Assembly (NCBI GenBank): GCA_028278425.1 | Contig: JANQEJ010000089.1 | Span: forward strand, 1 to 33,470 | Length of the DNA: 33,470 nucleotides | Direction of reading: 5' to 3' | DNA from: Planctomycetota bacterium | GTDB taxonomy: Bacteria; Planctomycetota; UBA1135; GCA-002686595 | Shown: positions 23,480-31,488 of the stretch, piece after piece | Numbering within the stretch: position 1 is the first letter of the stretch | Layout of the letters: each line of letters starts with the position of its first letter | Made by a program: the position numbers and the translations under genes | The notes under the pieces: generated by a model | Databases searched by the model: none | What the model saw: the letters and a program-made list of their open reading frames with translations, nothing else | Told to the model about the DNA's origin: nothing

Positions 23480-25081
23480 ATGGGATCGATCGCTGCCGCA
23501 AGAAAGGACGAGGTCCTTCGGGGGAGAAACCTCGCGTTGCAGGAGCTCGCCACGGGCGCGTCGCTCGAGACGGTGCTCGTCGCTCTGACGCGTTCGGTCG
23601 AGGATGCGTTCCCCGAGGTGCGCTGCTCGCTGCTCCTGCTCGACGAGGAGGGGAAGCTCCACCACGGCACGGCCCCGCGGATGCCGGAGTTCTACACGGA
23701 GGCGATCGACGGCGTGGAGATCGGCCCGAACGTCGGCTCGTGCGGGGCCGCCGCCTACACCGGGGAGCGGGTGATCGTCGGCGACGTCATGACGCACCCC
23801 AACTGGGAGTCCTTCCGCGAGCTGGCGCGGGCGGCGGGCTTCCGCGCCTGCTGGTCGGAGCCGGTGCTCGGATCCGGCGGCGAGGTCCTCGGCACCTTCG
23901 CCATGTACTACGACTCGCCGCGGGAACCCGACGAGGACGAGCTCGACTTCATGCAGGCGACGGCGCACCTCGCGGGCATCGCCATCGAGCGCAAGCGCGC
24001 GGAGCGGAGGCTCGTCGCCAGCGAGGAGCTCTTCCGCCAGCTCGCGGAGAACGTGGGCGGCGTCGTGTGGCTCACGAACTGGGACGCCCGGGAGGTGCTG
24101 TACATCAGCCCGACCTACGAGACGATCTACGGCAGGAGCTGCCAGAGCCTCTACGACGACGCGACGAGCTGGTCCAAGGCCGTCCACCCCGACGACCGCG
24201 ATCGGGTCGTCGCGAGCTTCGCGAACGAGGCGGAGCGCGGCCGCTTCGACGAGGAGTACCGCGTCGTGCGCCCCGACGGCTCCGTGCGCTGGATCCACGA
24301 CCGCGCCTTCCCGATCCGCGACGCGAACGGAGCGGTCTACCGCGTCGCGGGCATCTCCGAGGACGTCACGGAGAAGAAGCTCTTCGAGCGCGAGCTCTGG
24401 GAGGCGCGCGACGAGCTCGACGAGCGGCGCAAGGCACAGCTCGAGTCGCTGACCTCGGAGCTCTTGCTCGCCGAGGAGCGGGAGCGCCAGCGGCTGTCCC
24501 AGGACCTGCACGACGGGCTCAACCAGACGGTGTCGCTCGCGCAGATGAAGCTCGCGCGGATCCGGGACCGGGCGAAGGGCGAAGAGCGCGAGGCGCTCGA
24601 CGAGGTCGCCGACCTCATCGGGCGGGCGAACCGCGCGGCCCGCTCGCTGACGTTCCAGCTCAGCCCCCCGGTCCTGCACGACCTGGGGTTCGAGGCGGCG
24701 GTCCAGTGGCTCGTGGAGGACATCGAGGAGTCCCACGGCCTCGACATCCGTCTCGAAGAGCTTCCGGCCCCGCTGCCGCTCGACGAGAAGGTCAGCATGC
24801 TGCTCTTCCGCGCCGTGCGCGAGCTCCTGATCAACATCGCGAAGCACGCCAAGGCGAACAAGGCGAGCGTGAAGGTCTTCCGCGAGGAGCGGATGGCGCG
24901 CATCTCCGTCGAGGACGACGGCGTCGCCTTCGACACGGCGGTCGTCGGCAAGCGCGGCATCGGACTCTTCGGCATCCGCGAGCGGCTGAGCCACCTGGGC
25001 GGCAGCATGAGCATCGAGTCGGAGCCCGGGAAGGGAACCGCGGTCACACTGCTGGCTCCGCTCGCGCGGCAAGAGGCATGA
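23480..25081 (+). CDS. soluble GAF-PAS sensor histidine kinase (NarL/DegS type)
   Basis: The ATG at 23480 follows GAGGGAAG. The 533-aa product has no membrane segment, so it should sense a cytoplasmic or diffusible signal. Domains in order: GAF at about 22-172 (IGPNVGSCGAAAYTGERVIV, FRACWSEPVL); PAS with PAC at about 180-300 (ENVGGVVWLTN, RPDGSVRWIHDRAFPI); HisKA_3 dimerisation domain with phospho-acceptor His344 (LSQDLHDGLNQTVSLAQ); HATPase_c with N box RELLINIAKHAKA at about 448 and G box GKRGIGLFGIRERLSHLGG at about 490. All catalytic motifs look intact. Its stop overlaps the response regulator ATG by 3 nt, so the pair is co-translated. GAF Cys88 may be of interest for redox or nitrosative sensing, but nothing proves this. 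Confidence 0.93.
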   Translation: MGSIAAARKDEVLRGRNLALQELATGASLETVLVALTRSVEDAFPEVRCSLLLLDEEGKLHHGTAPRMPEFYTEAIDGVEIGPNVGSCGAAAYTGERVIVGDVMTHPNWESFRELARAAGFRACWSEPVLGSGGEVLGTFAMYYDSPREPDEDELDFMQATAHLAGIAIERKRAERRLVASEELFRQLAENVGGVVWLTNWDAREVLYISPTYETIYGRSCQSLYDDATSWSKAVHPDDRDRVVASFANEAERGRFDEEYRVVRPDGSVRWIHDRAFPIRDANGAVYRVAGISEDVTEKKLFERELWEARDELDERRKAQLESLTSELLLAEERERQRLSQDLHDGLNQTVSLAQMKLARIRDRAKGEEREALDEVADLIGRANRAARSLTFQLSPPVLHDLGFEAAVQWLVEDIEESHGLDIRLEELPAPLPLDEKVSMLLFRAVRELLINIAKHAKANKASVKVFREERMARISVEDDGVAFDTAVVGKRGIGLFGIRERLSHLGGSMSIESEPGKGTAVTLLAPLARQEA

Positions 25082-25740
25082 GCGTCCGGTCGACCATCCG
25101 CGTCCTTCTGGTCGACGACCACCAGATGATGCGCGACGGGCTGCGCAAGATCCTCACCGACGAGGACGACATCGAGGTGATCGGCGAAGCGGACGACGGG
25201 CGGGGCGCCCTCGAGATGGCGGGCAAGCTGGAGCCGGCCGTCGTCATCATGGACGTCGGGATGCGCCAGATGAACGGCATCGACGCCACGCGGCGGATCC
25301 GAGAGCGCTGGCCCAAGGTCAAGGTGATGGCGCTCTCCACGCATTCCGACAAGCGCTACGTGCTCAACATGCTACAGGCGGGTGCGTCGGCCTACGTCCT
25401 CAAGGAAGCGGCCAGCGACGACCTTCTTCGCGCCGTGCGGACCGTGTCCCAGGGGTTGACGTACCTGAGCCCAGAGATCGCGGGCATCGTCGTCGACGGT
25501 TGCGTGAGCCCGTCGATCCCCGAGGAGCCTTCGGCGTACTCCCTGCTCGCCACGCGCGAGCGCGAGGTGCTCCAGCTCATCGCCGAGGGTCGAACGTCGA
25601 AGCAGATCGCGAACCAGCTCGGGATCACCGTCCACACCGTCGAGTCCCACCGGCGCAACATCTCGAAGAAGCTCGACCTGCACAGCGTCGCCGAGCTCAC
25701 GAAGTACGCGATCCGCGAGGGGCTCACCTCGCTGGAATAA
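25078..25740 (+). CDS. NarL/LuxR-family response regulator
   Basis: The ATG at 25078 overlaps the histidine kinase stop (ATGA). The 220-aa product has a receiver domain with the acidic pair Asp13-Asp14 (LLVDDHQMMRDGLR), phospho-acceptor Asp59 (VVIMDVGM), Ser87/Thr88 and Lys109 (YVLKEA). A linker and a LuxR-type helix-turn-helix follow at about 150-215 (LLATREREVLQLIAEGRTSK, then VHTVESHRRNI). It should bind DNA as a dimer when phosphorylated by the paired kinase. Targets are not evident from the window. It is convergent with the SGNH gene at 26019, with a bidirectional terminator between them. Confidence 0.95.
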   Translation: MSVRSTIRVLLVDDHQMMRDGLRKILTDEDDIEVIGEADDGRGALEMAGKLEPAVVIMDVGMRQMNGIDATRRIRERWPKVKVMALSTHSDKRYVLNMLQAGASAYVLKEAASDDLLRAVRTVSQGLTYLSPEIAGIVVDGCVSPSIPEEPSAYSLLATREREVLQLIAEGRTSKQIANQLGITVHTVESHRRNISKKLDLHSVAELTKYAIREGLTSLE

Positions 25741-25938
25741 CGGCGCCTTCCCGGGCCCCGGCCCTACCCAATCTCGCTCGCCGAAATCCCCGATAACCGG
25801 GATAGCATCGCCTCGGGGAGATCCCCTACCGTCCAGGAAACGCCGGTTCGTTCCCAGAGAGAACCCGGCACGCTTCGGGCAACACGGCTCGAGGGGGAAA
25901 CGAATCGCGGCCAGCCTGAAGGCCAAACGAGGGGAGAA

Positions 25939-25971
25939 GAGAACGGGCCCTGGACGCCAGGGCCCGTTCTC
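25939..25971. terminator. bidirectional intrinsic terminator
   Basis: GAGAACGGGCCCTGG (25939-25953), loop ACG, CCAGGGCCCGTTCTC (25957-25971): a perfect 15-bp stem between convergent genes. The minus-strand tail (TTCTCCCCTCG) is pyrimidine-rich; the plus-strand tail is GTATCTC. It probably ends both the response regulator and the SGNH transcripts. The rest of the 278-bp gap holds nothing recognised. Confidence 0.8.
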
Positions 25972-26018
25972 GTATCTCGGCGGTTCACCCGGCGGCCGAC
26001 GGCCGTCCCGCCGCGGGC

Positions 26019-27020
26019 TCAAAGCCAGCCCGCCTCCACCAGCTTCGAGCGGATGGCTTCGGCGATGAGGGCGTGACCGGCGATGTTCCAGTGCCGGTCC
26101 GGTCCGAACACCTCCACGCCCGCGGCCAGGGCATCGTCGACCAGCGTCCACGTGTCCAGCACCTCGATCCCGGCGTTCTGCAAGCGGCGGGTCGCGACGG
26201 CTTCCCGCGGATCGGGCAGCGCCGCCTCGGCCTCCCGGGAGTAGGCCGCCACGACGAGGAAGCGCGCTCCTCGCTCTTCGCTCCGCTCCGCCATGCGCCC
26301 AACGAGCGACGCGAAGAGCTCGATCGGGGAGGTCGCGGCCTGGACCTCGGCGAAGCGAAAGTCGTTGACGCCGCGCCGGACCAACCGGAAGAGCGCCTCC
26401 CCCACGTAGCTCCCCGTCCGCAGACGCACGTCCCAGCTCGGCTCCGCCGGGACGAACTCCAGGCGGCCTTCCTCGAGGGTGTAGTAGGGCTTCGGCCAGT
26501 AGTTGGACCGGTCGTTCATGTTGTCGTCGAGGTCGTTGCCGAGGTACGCGACCAGCACGACGACGTCGGGGTCGTAGCGAAGCCCCTCCAGCTCGAGCAC
26601 GCGCAGCTCCTGATCGGTCCCGTAGGCGTTGACTCCCAGGTTGACGACCTCGAGGTCTTCGCGGGCCTCCTCGAGGACCTCCGTGAACCGCTCGCCGTAG
26701 TCCACCGAGGACGCGAAGGTGAACGAGTCGCCGAGGACGACGATCCGCGTCGTGCCCGGCGGCTTCGCGTAGGTCGTCTCGGCGTCCCGCCAGCCTTTCG
26801 AGTTCGTCGTCGCCGGTTCGGTGGCCCCCCAGAACGCGCTCCGCTTCTGCACGTTCGGGAGCATCCGCCAACCGAAGTCCGGATCGAAGGTCATCCCGCG
26901 CTCGCGCAGCGTTGCGTGCGCGTAGACGCGCAGCCCTAGCTCAAGCGCCACGACGAGCGCCAGGCCGACCGCCATCAGCGCAAGGAGCTTGCGCAAGCGC
27001 GGTGTGCGGGAAGCGAGCAC
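26019..27020 (-). CDS. membrane-anchored SGNH-hydrolase-like protein
   Basis: The GTG at 27020 is preferred: GGGAGGA lies about 10 nt upstream and a membrane anchor (about residues 10-35) follows. A longer frame from 27179 would overlap the upstream gene by 89 nt and adds only Arg-rich sequence. The product is 333 aa. Block I is GDSFTFASSV with nucleophile Ser99, block II NLGVNAYGTDQE, block III YLGNDLDDN with Asn161, and block V-like DRHWNIAGH with Asp308 and a following His. These fit an SGNH/GDSL esterase or O-acyltransferase-type domain facing outside the cytoplasm. The substrate is unknown; polysaccharide de-acetylation or acetylation is one option. It is the downstream member of a tandem paralogous pair and probably the last gene of its operon. 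Confidence 0.82.
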   Translation of the reverse strand: MLASRTPRLRKLLALMAVGLALVVALELGLRVYAHATLRERGMTFDPDFGWRMLPNVQKRSAFWGATEPATTNSKGWRDAETTYAKPPGTTRIVVLGDSFTFASSVDYGERFTEVLEEAREDLEVVNLGVNAYGTDQELRVLELEGLRYDPDVVVLVAYLGNDLDDNMNDRSNYWPKPYYTLEEGRLEFVPAEPSWDVRLRTGSYVGEALFRLVRRGVNDFRFAEVQAATSPIELFASLVGRMAERSEERGARFLVVAAYSREAEAALPDPREAVATRRLQNAGIEVLDTWTLVDDALAAGVEVFGPDRHWNIAGHALIAEAIRSKLVEAGWL

Positions 27021-27090
27021 CCTGTCCCGATCCTCCCGCCTTTCCAGCCGATGCGCAAGGCGCGCGTCGGCCGCCCGCCGCTCCGCGCTC

Positions 27091-28257
27091 CTACAGGCGC
27101 TCGCGGGGGTGCGGCGGCGCGCCGGGGAGGTAGTCGTACGCCTCGAGCTCGCCCCGAAGCCCGCGGAGCAGAGCTTCAAAAACGACTTCGTTCGCCATCG
27201 GCAGGTAGTGGTCCTTGCCGGGCATCTCGTGGTGGAAGTAGTCGAAGGGGACGCGCCCGTGCCGATCGGCGTCCTCCAACAGCGCGCGCTTGGACGAGAC
27301 GAACGGCGCGCCGAGCTCCTCGAACACCTCGTAGAGGAACGGCTCCTGCCAGCCGTACGGCCCGACTTCGTGCATCGCCATCGTTCCGTGGAAGAGGACG
27401 AAGAAGTGCTCGAGTCCGCGCGCGACGAGCTCGCGCCGGATCTCCTCGACGAGGCGCCGGTTGAGCGCCTTCGTCCGCTCCACGCGCGCCGCGTCGCCGG
27501 TGAGACGTAGCGCGATCCTCCGGGGCACGACGCGCGATCCGAAGAGGAGGTAGCGCCACGCGTAGGAGCGGATGCCGGCCGGGTTCGCCGCGGCGTACTC
27601 GGCCGCGGTCGCGTGCTCCGGCGGTCGCAGGACGAGATCCCCCTCCGCGAGGATGAACCTCGGCTTTGGAAAGTGGCGCAGCGGCAGGTCGCTCCGGTCG
27701 AGGTCGTCGTCGACGAGGATCCCGACGACGACGATCGGGTCGCGTTCGACGAAGCGATCGATCGTGTCGTTCAGCAGGAGGTAGATCTGCCTGACGCCGT
27801 ACCCGTCGACACCGAAGTTGACGAGGACGTGGTCCCCGGCCAGGGCGGATCGCTCGACGATCCCCTCCCAGCAGTCCACGGGCTCCGTCGCGCAGCGCAC
27901 GAACGAATCGCCGTAGAAAAGGATCGGTCGCCGGTCGCCGAGGCGCGCTTCGGCCTCGTGCCGGCGGGAGCCGGGCTCGATCCCATCCCGCGTCCAGCCG
28001 AGCTCGGCGTCGAACAGGGGGTGGCGGACTCCGCTCTTCTTGGGCGCGAAAGTCGCCTGCAGAACGTACGCCTCCTCGCTCTGCCAGTGGGTGAAGTTCC
28101 AGTCGGCCCGGAGCGAAGCCCCCCACCGCTCGGCGAGGTCGCCCTCGCCGAACAGAAGGAACCGCAGCGCGCCCTCCGCGAGGAGGCACGCCGCGAGCGC
28201 GGACGCGCCGCCGACCAGAAGCGCGCGGCGCCGCGAGAGGCGTCGTCGGGGACCCAA
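27091..28257 (-). CDS. SGNH-hydrolase-like protein (diverged)
   Basis: The proposed start is a TTG at 28257 with GGAG 4-5 nt upstream; no in-frame ATG gives a better N terminus, so the start is uncertain. The 388-aa product opens with an Arg-rich, Tat-like stretch and a hydrophobic segment (about 11-34). It has GDSFVRCATE with Ser118, NFGVDGYGVRQ, and a block III-like VVVGILVDDDLDRS in which the usual Asn is Asp. A His lies near the C terminus (GKDHYLPMANEVV). The layout matches the neighbouring protein encoded at 26019, so this is a paralogue whose oxyanion-hole residue has changed. An exported esterase- or acyltransferase-like role is likely, but activity is uncertain. It lies 62 bp downstream of the gene at 28320. 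Confidence 0.72.
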   Translation of the reverse strand: MGPRRRLSRRRALLVGGASALAACLLAEGALRFLLFGEGDLAERWGASLRADWNFTHWQSEEAYVLQATFAPKKSGVRHPLFDAELGWTRDGIEPGSRRHEAEARLGDRRPILFYGDSFVRCATEPVDCWEGIVERSALAGDHVLVNFGVDGYGVRQIYLLLNDTIDRFVERDPIVVVGILVDDDLDRSDLPLRHFPKPRFILAEGDLVLRPPEHATAAEYAAANPAGIRSYAWRYLLFGSRVVPRRIALRLTGDAARVERTKALNRRLVEEIRRELVARGLEHFFVLFHGTMAMHEVGPYGWQEPFLYEVFEELGAPFVSSKRALLEDADRHGRVPFDYFHHEMPGKDHYLPMANEVVFEALLRGLRGELEAYDYLPGAPPHPRERL

Positions 28258-28319
28258 GCCGCTCCATCATGCAGCCGGAGTCGCGGTTTCGCCCGCTCGA
28301 GGAGGACCGCCGCCCCTTC

Positions 28320-29582
28320 TCAGGGGAGCGCGATGCGGAAGGACAGGCCTTCGGTCACCTGCACGGGACTGGGACCGAAGGGCTTGGCCACGAACCACTG
28401 CGTGAAGAGCGTCGTGCCGGGGGGCAGCCCGGGCGGGATGGGCGTCGGCGCGGCGCCGTTGCCCGCGGCGTCCGTCCCGATCGTCGCGATGTTGATCGGC
28501 GTCGGAATCGGCGCCAGGTAGGACGGCACGCCGAGCACGATGAAGGGCGGGCACGCGAAGGCCCCGTTCAGGAAGAGCAGCGCCGGCGCGAAGGCCACCG
28601 CGCCCGTGATCGTGTGCGTGAAGGCCGGCCCGGGCGTGTTCGACGCTCCGGTGGAACCCATCGTCGGCGGGACGAGTCCGTCGGGGTCGAAGGGTGCGCC
28701 GTACGTGATCCCGTGCGCGGCGTAGGCGATACCGGCCTGGGGCACCGGGTTCGGGAAGCACGGCGCACCGGGAGGCGCGCCGGGGAACGCGAAGGTCGGC
28801 GGCGCGGGAGCGCCGCCCGGGAGCACGCTCGCGATCACGAAGCCGTCGGAGACATAGAGGTGTCCGGGCCCGAAGGGCGAGCCGTCGTCGACCGCGACGC
28901 GGAGGATCGGCGGGAAGGGGCCGAAGCACGGTCCGGGAGCCACGGGATAGGGGCCGAACGGGCCGGGAGCGCCGCCCGGCAGGACGTCCTGGATGAAGCC
29001 GCCGAGATCGCTCACCCAGAGCACGCCGCCCAGCGGATCCCAATCGATGCCCGAGAGCGGCGGGCCCGGGAAAGGCACCGGGAAGGGGAGCACGGCGAAG
29101 GGGATCAGCCCGCCGCACAGCGGGATCGCCGGCGGCGCGACGGCGTAGACGAGCGCTCCACCGTCGGTGCTCCAAAGCAACCCCGCCGCCGAGTCGAAGC
29201 CGAGCCCGAAGACCGGCGCCGGCATGAAGAACGAATCGACGAACACGCCCGCGGCGGTGTAGACCTCGACCAACCCGCCGTCGCTCAGGTAGACGAGGTC
29301 GCCGACCGAGTCGTACGCCACGCCGCCCGGCTGGCCCGGAATCGGCGGGCCGATCGGGAAGACCGCGGGACAGCCGACCGCGATGTTCGGGAACGAGGAG
29401 ACGAGGGGGCCGTTGGGGTAACCGCACACGAAGGGGTCCGGCGGACCCGTGAACTCGTCGACGACTCCGATCCCGTCCCATCCGAAGAGGGTCTGGGCCG
29501 CGACGTGGTTCGCGAGCGAGAAGGCGAGCACCGCCAGCGCGGCGGCGGTGACGCGTCCGAGAAGGGGTTGGGAAGACTGCAT
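28320..29582 (-). CDS. secreted Pro/Gly-rich propeller-like protein with C-terminal surface domain
   Basis: The ATG at 29582 has AAGGAGGAA about 6 nt upstream, and a signal peptide ending VAAQ at residue 30 follows, so the longer frame from 29669 is rejected. The product is 420 aa. Units such as GVAYDSVGDLVYLSDGG, GLGFDSAAGLLWSTDGG, GIDWDPLGGVLWVSDLGG and GHLYVSDGFVIASVLPGG look like NHL-type blades of a small beta-propeller. Between them are Pro/Gly-rich stretches. The last 110 residues (ALLFLNGAF..., PPGTTLFTQWFVA, VTEGLSFRIALP) form a separate domain of a layout also seen at the end of the FG-GAP protein encoded at 12190. No enzymatic motif was found. It heads a likely operon with the two SGNH-like genes. 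Confidence 0.75.
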   Translation of the reverse strand: MQSSQPLLGRVTAAALAVLAFSLANHVAAQTLFGWDGIGVVDEFTGPPDPFVCGYPNGPLVSSFPNIAVGCPAVFPIGPPIPGQPGGVAYDSVGDLVYLSDGGLVEVYTAAGVFVDSFFMPAPVFGLGFDSAAGLLWSTDGGALVYAVAPPAIPLCGGLIPFAVLPFPVPFPGPPLSGIDWDPLGGVLWVSDLGGFIQDVLPGGAPGPFGPYPVAPGPCFGPFPPILRVAVDDGSPFGPGHLYVSDGFVIASVLPGGAPAPPTFAFPGAPPGAPCFPNPVPQAGIAYAAHGITYGAPFDPDGLVPPTMGSTGASNTPGPAFTHTITGAVAFAPALLFLNGAFACPPFIVLGVPSYLAPIPTPINIATIGTDAAGNGAAPTPIPPGLPPGTTLFTQWFVAKPFGPSPVQVTEGLSFRIALP

Positions 29583-29803
29583 CGGTGTTCCTCCTTGCAG
29601 GTTTGCCGGCCGACGCCTCTCTGGAGAGAGTCGAGCAAAGGATCTCTCGGGTGCCCCTCCAACGGCCATACGCCGTGGCGCGCAGAACGGATCGGCCGCA
29701 AGGCGAGCTTTGCGCCCTACGCACGCCGCCGGACCGGCCTCAGCACTCGTTCGTATACGGCCCCGACGGGGCGGAAAAGAGACTGCTCGACTGGAGGTTA
29801 ACC
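29583..29803. promoter_or_regulatory. divergent promoter region
   Basis: This 221-bp gap lies between the divergent starts at 29582 and 29804. TATACG at about 29755-29760 could be a plus-strand -10 box, with no clear -35 partner. No terminator or RNA gene is seen. Confidence 0.3.
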
Positions 29804-30163
29804 ATGCGCCGCTCGACGATCCTTGCCGTCCTCGCGTTTCTGCTCCTCGGCCCCGGCGGCTTCGTCGGCGTGGACGGCGACAACCTCTCGCACACCGGGC
29901 TCGAGAAGGCCGGCAAGATCCGCGTGGACAAAGGGAGCTGCCGCGGCGTCGCCATGGGGACCGAAGGGATCCGCGAGGGCGTGATCTTCGCCAACCTCCT
30001 CGACCCGGCGTCGCCGAGCAACAGCCTCGTCCACCGCGCCCCCGATCCCATGACGAACCGCTACCGCTTCAAGCTCGGCAAGGGCCGCGCACGAAAGACG
30101 GGAGAATCGCCCTACAAGAAGTCCCTCGAGCAGATGACCTTCGCGCCGCGGACGGTCGTCTAG
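29804..30163 (+). CDS. small secreted protein of unknown function
   Basis: The ATG at 29804 follows GGAGGT (29793-29798) by 5 nt. The 119-aa product has a signal peptide or N-terminal anchor (about 1-22). The rest is hydrophilic and basic toward the C terminus (KLGKGRARKTGESPYKKSLE), with one mature Cys. No known family was recognised. It lies 28 bp upstream of the porin gene on the same strand, so the two are probably co-transcribed and may share a role at the cell envelope. Confidence 0.65.
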   Translation: MRRSTILAVLAFLLLGPGGFVGVDGDNLSHTGLEKAGKIRVDKGSCRGVAMGTEGIREGVIFANLLDPASPSNSLVHRAPDPMTNRYRFKLGKGRARKTGESPYKKSLEQMTFAPRTVV

Positions 30164-30191
30164 CTCGCCCCTCGAAAGGAAGTGCTTCGCG

Positions 30192-31382
30192 ATGAAGTTC
30201 ACGCTGCCGGTCTGCCTCTTCGCCACGGCGCTGGCGACGAACGCCGCGGCTCAAGCGGCGCCGCAGGAGCCGCAACGCCCGAGCGACGAGTTCCTGGCCG
30301 CGCTCGAGCGCGCCTGGGAGCGGACGAGCATCCACGCGGACTTCCGGCTGCGCGGGGAAGCCAACTTCAACCTCGACGACAAGGACGGCCGCGAGCGCGC
30401 GCGCATCCGCGCGCGGCTCGGCGTCAACCACGACCTGACCGACGAGCTGGTCCTGGGCGCGCGGATCGTGACCGGCGACCGCGACGATCCGAACTCGTCC
30501 CACATCACGATCGGCGACGGCTTCGACGGCCTCGAGTTCACGCTCGACCGGGCCTTCCTCAAGTACAGCCCGGACTGGGCGGAGGGCACCTGGGTGACCG
30601 GCGGCAAGTTCTCGCACGGCTTCCAGTCGACGCCGATCTACGGCGAGCTCGTCTGGGACGGCGACGTGCAGCCGGAGGGCGTCGCGATCGGCCACGGCTT
30701 CGGCGAGGTGGGTCCGATCGACGCCCTGGACTGCCGCGCCGGCTTCTACACGACGCTCGAGAACGGCGGCGGGAGCGACGGCTACCTGGCGGTCGCCGAG
30801 GTCCGCGCGAAGGGAAAGGTCGGCGACGAGCTCGGCTCGACGATCGCGACGGCCTACTACAACTACAACGACCCGACGCCCGGCTCGTCCTCCTCGCTCG
30901 TCGGCGACAACGCCGGCAACGCCGTGATCGACCTCGACGGCGACACGATCCCGGACCGGTTCGTTTCGGACTTCGGCATCTGGCACTCGCTCGTCAGCGT
31001 CGAGGTCGGCGGCCTGGACACGCCGGTCAAGGTCTCCGGCGAGTACGTCAAGAACACGCGCGCCGAGATCGACGGCGACCAGGGCTGGGCCTTCGGCGCC
31101 GGCGCGGGGAGCAAGAAGGAAGCCGGCGACTGGTGGGTCTACTACCAGTGGCAGGTCATCGAGCAGGACGCGGTCTTCTCCCCCTTCGCCCAGGACGACT
31201 TCCTGTTCCAGACCAACCACCGAAGCCACGTCGCCGGCGTGAACTACCAGTTCACGTCAAAGGTCGGCGTGCACCTCTGGGCGCTCGTCTCCGCCCGCGA
31301 CGACACGACGCCCGGCGTCGCGACGGCGGACAGCGAGAAGAACCAATGGCGGGTGCGGCTGGACCTGAACGCGAAGCTGTAG
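30192..31382 (+). CDS. putative outer-membrane porin
   Basis: The ATG at 30192 follows AAGGAAG. The 396-aa product has a signal peptide ending NAAAQ (about residue 21), then a short predicted helix and a long run of amphipathic beta-strands rich in Asp, Gly, Tyr and Trp. DDFLFQTNHRSHVAGVNYQF and the final strand RVRLDLNAKL are typical of the putative-porin family (Porin_5-like) of Gram-negative bacteria, and the chain ends in a beta-strand as barrel proteins do. It should form an outer-membrane channel; the solute is unknown. It implies an organism with an outer membrane. It follows the small secreted protein by 28 bp and faces the convergent lipoprotein gene at 31489. Confidence 0.83.
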   Translation: MKFTLPVCLFATALATNAAAQAAPQEPQRPSDEFLAALERAWERTSIHADFRLRGEANFNLDDKDGRERARIRARLGVNHDLTDELVLGARIVTGDRDDPNSSHITIGDGFDGLEFTLDRAFLKYSPDWAEGTWVTGGKFSHGFQSTPIYGELVWDGDVQPEGVAIGHGFGEVGPIDALDCRAGFYTTLENGGGSDGYLAVAEVRAKGKVGDELGSTIATAYYNYNDPTPGSSSSLVGDNAGNAVIDLDGDTIPDRFVSDFGIWHSLVSVEVGGLDTPVKVSGEYVKNTRAEIDGDQGWAFGAGAGSKKEAGDWWVYYQWQVIEQDAVFSPFAQDDFLFQTNHRSHVAGVNYQFTSKVGVHLWALVSARDDTTPGVATADSEKNQWRVRLDLNAKL

Positions 31383-31391
31383 GGTCAGCGA

Positions 31392-31440
31392 CCGCGACCA
31401 TCGCGGAGCGAGCCTAGATCGACGAGAGCCGCGTTCTCGT
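31392..31440. terminator. two weak hairpins between convergent genes
   Basis: CCGCG/CGCGG (31392-31406, 5-nt loop) and ACGAGA/TCTCGT (31422-31440, 7-nt loop) lie in the 106-bp gap between convergent genes. Neither has a U tract, so termination here is only plausible. Confidence 0.3.
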
Positions 31441-31488
31441 GCTCCTCCAAGTGGTTGACCGTAGGAGGCGCCCTGGGACTGCCCGAGG

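Noticed and set aside
23371..25077. In-frame upstream extension of the response regulator
   Set aside because: The receiver domain begins at the ATG at 25078. The upstream part is an Arg/Ala-rich out-of-frame reading of the histidine kinase gene.
25780..25860. Partly palindromic stretches in the gap after the response regulator
   Set aside because: The stems are short or bulged; the 15-bp hairpin at 25939 explains termination better.
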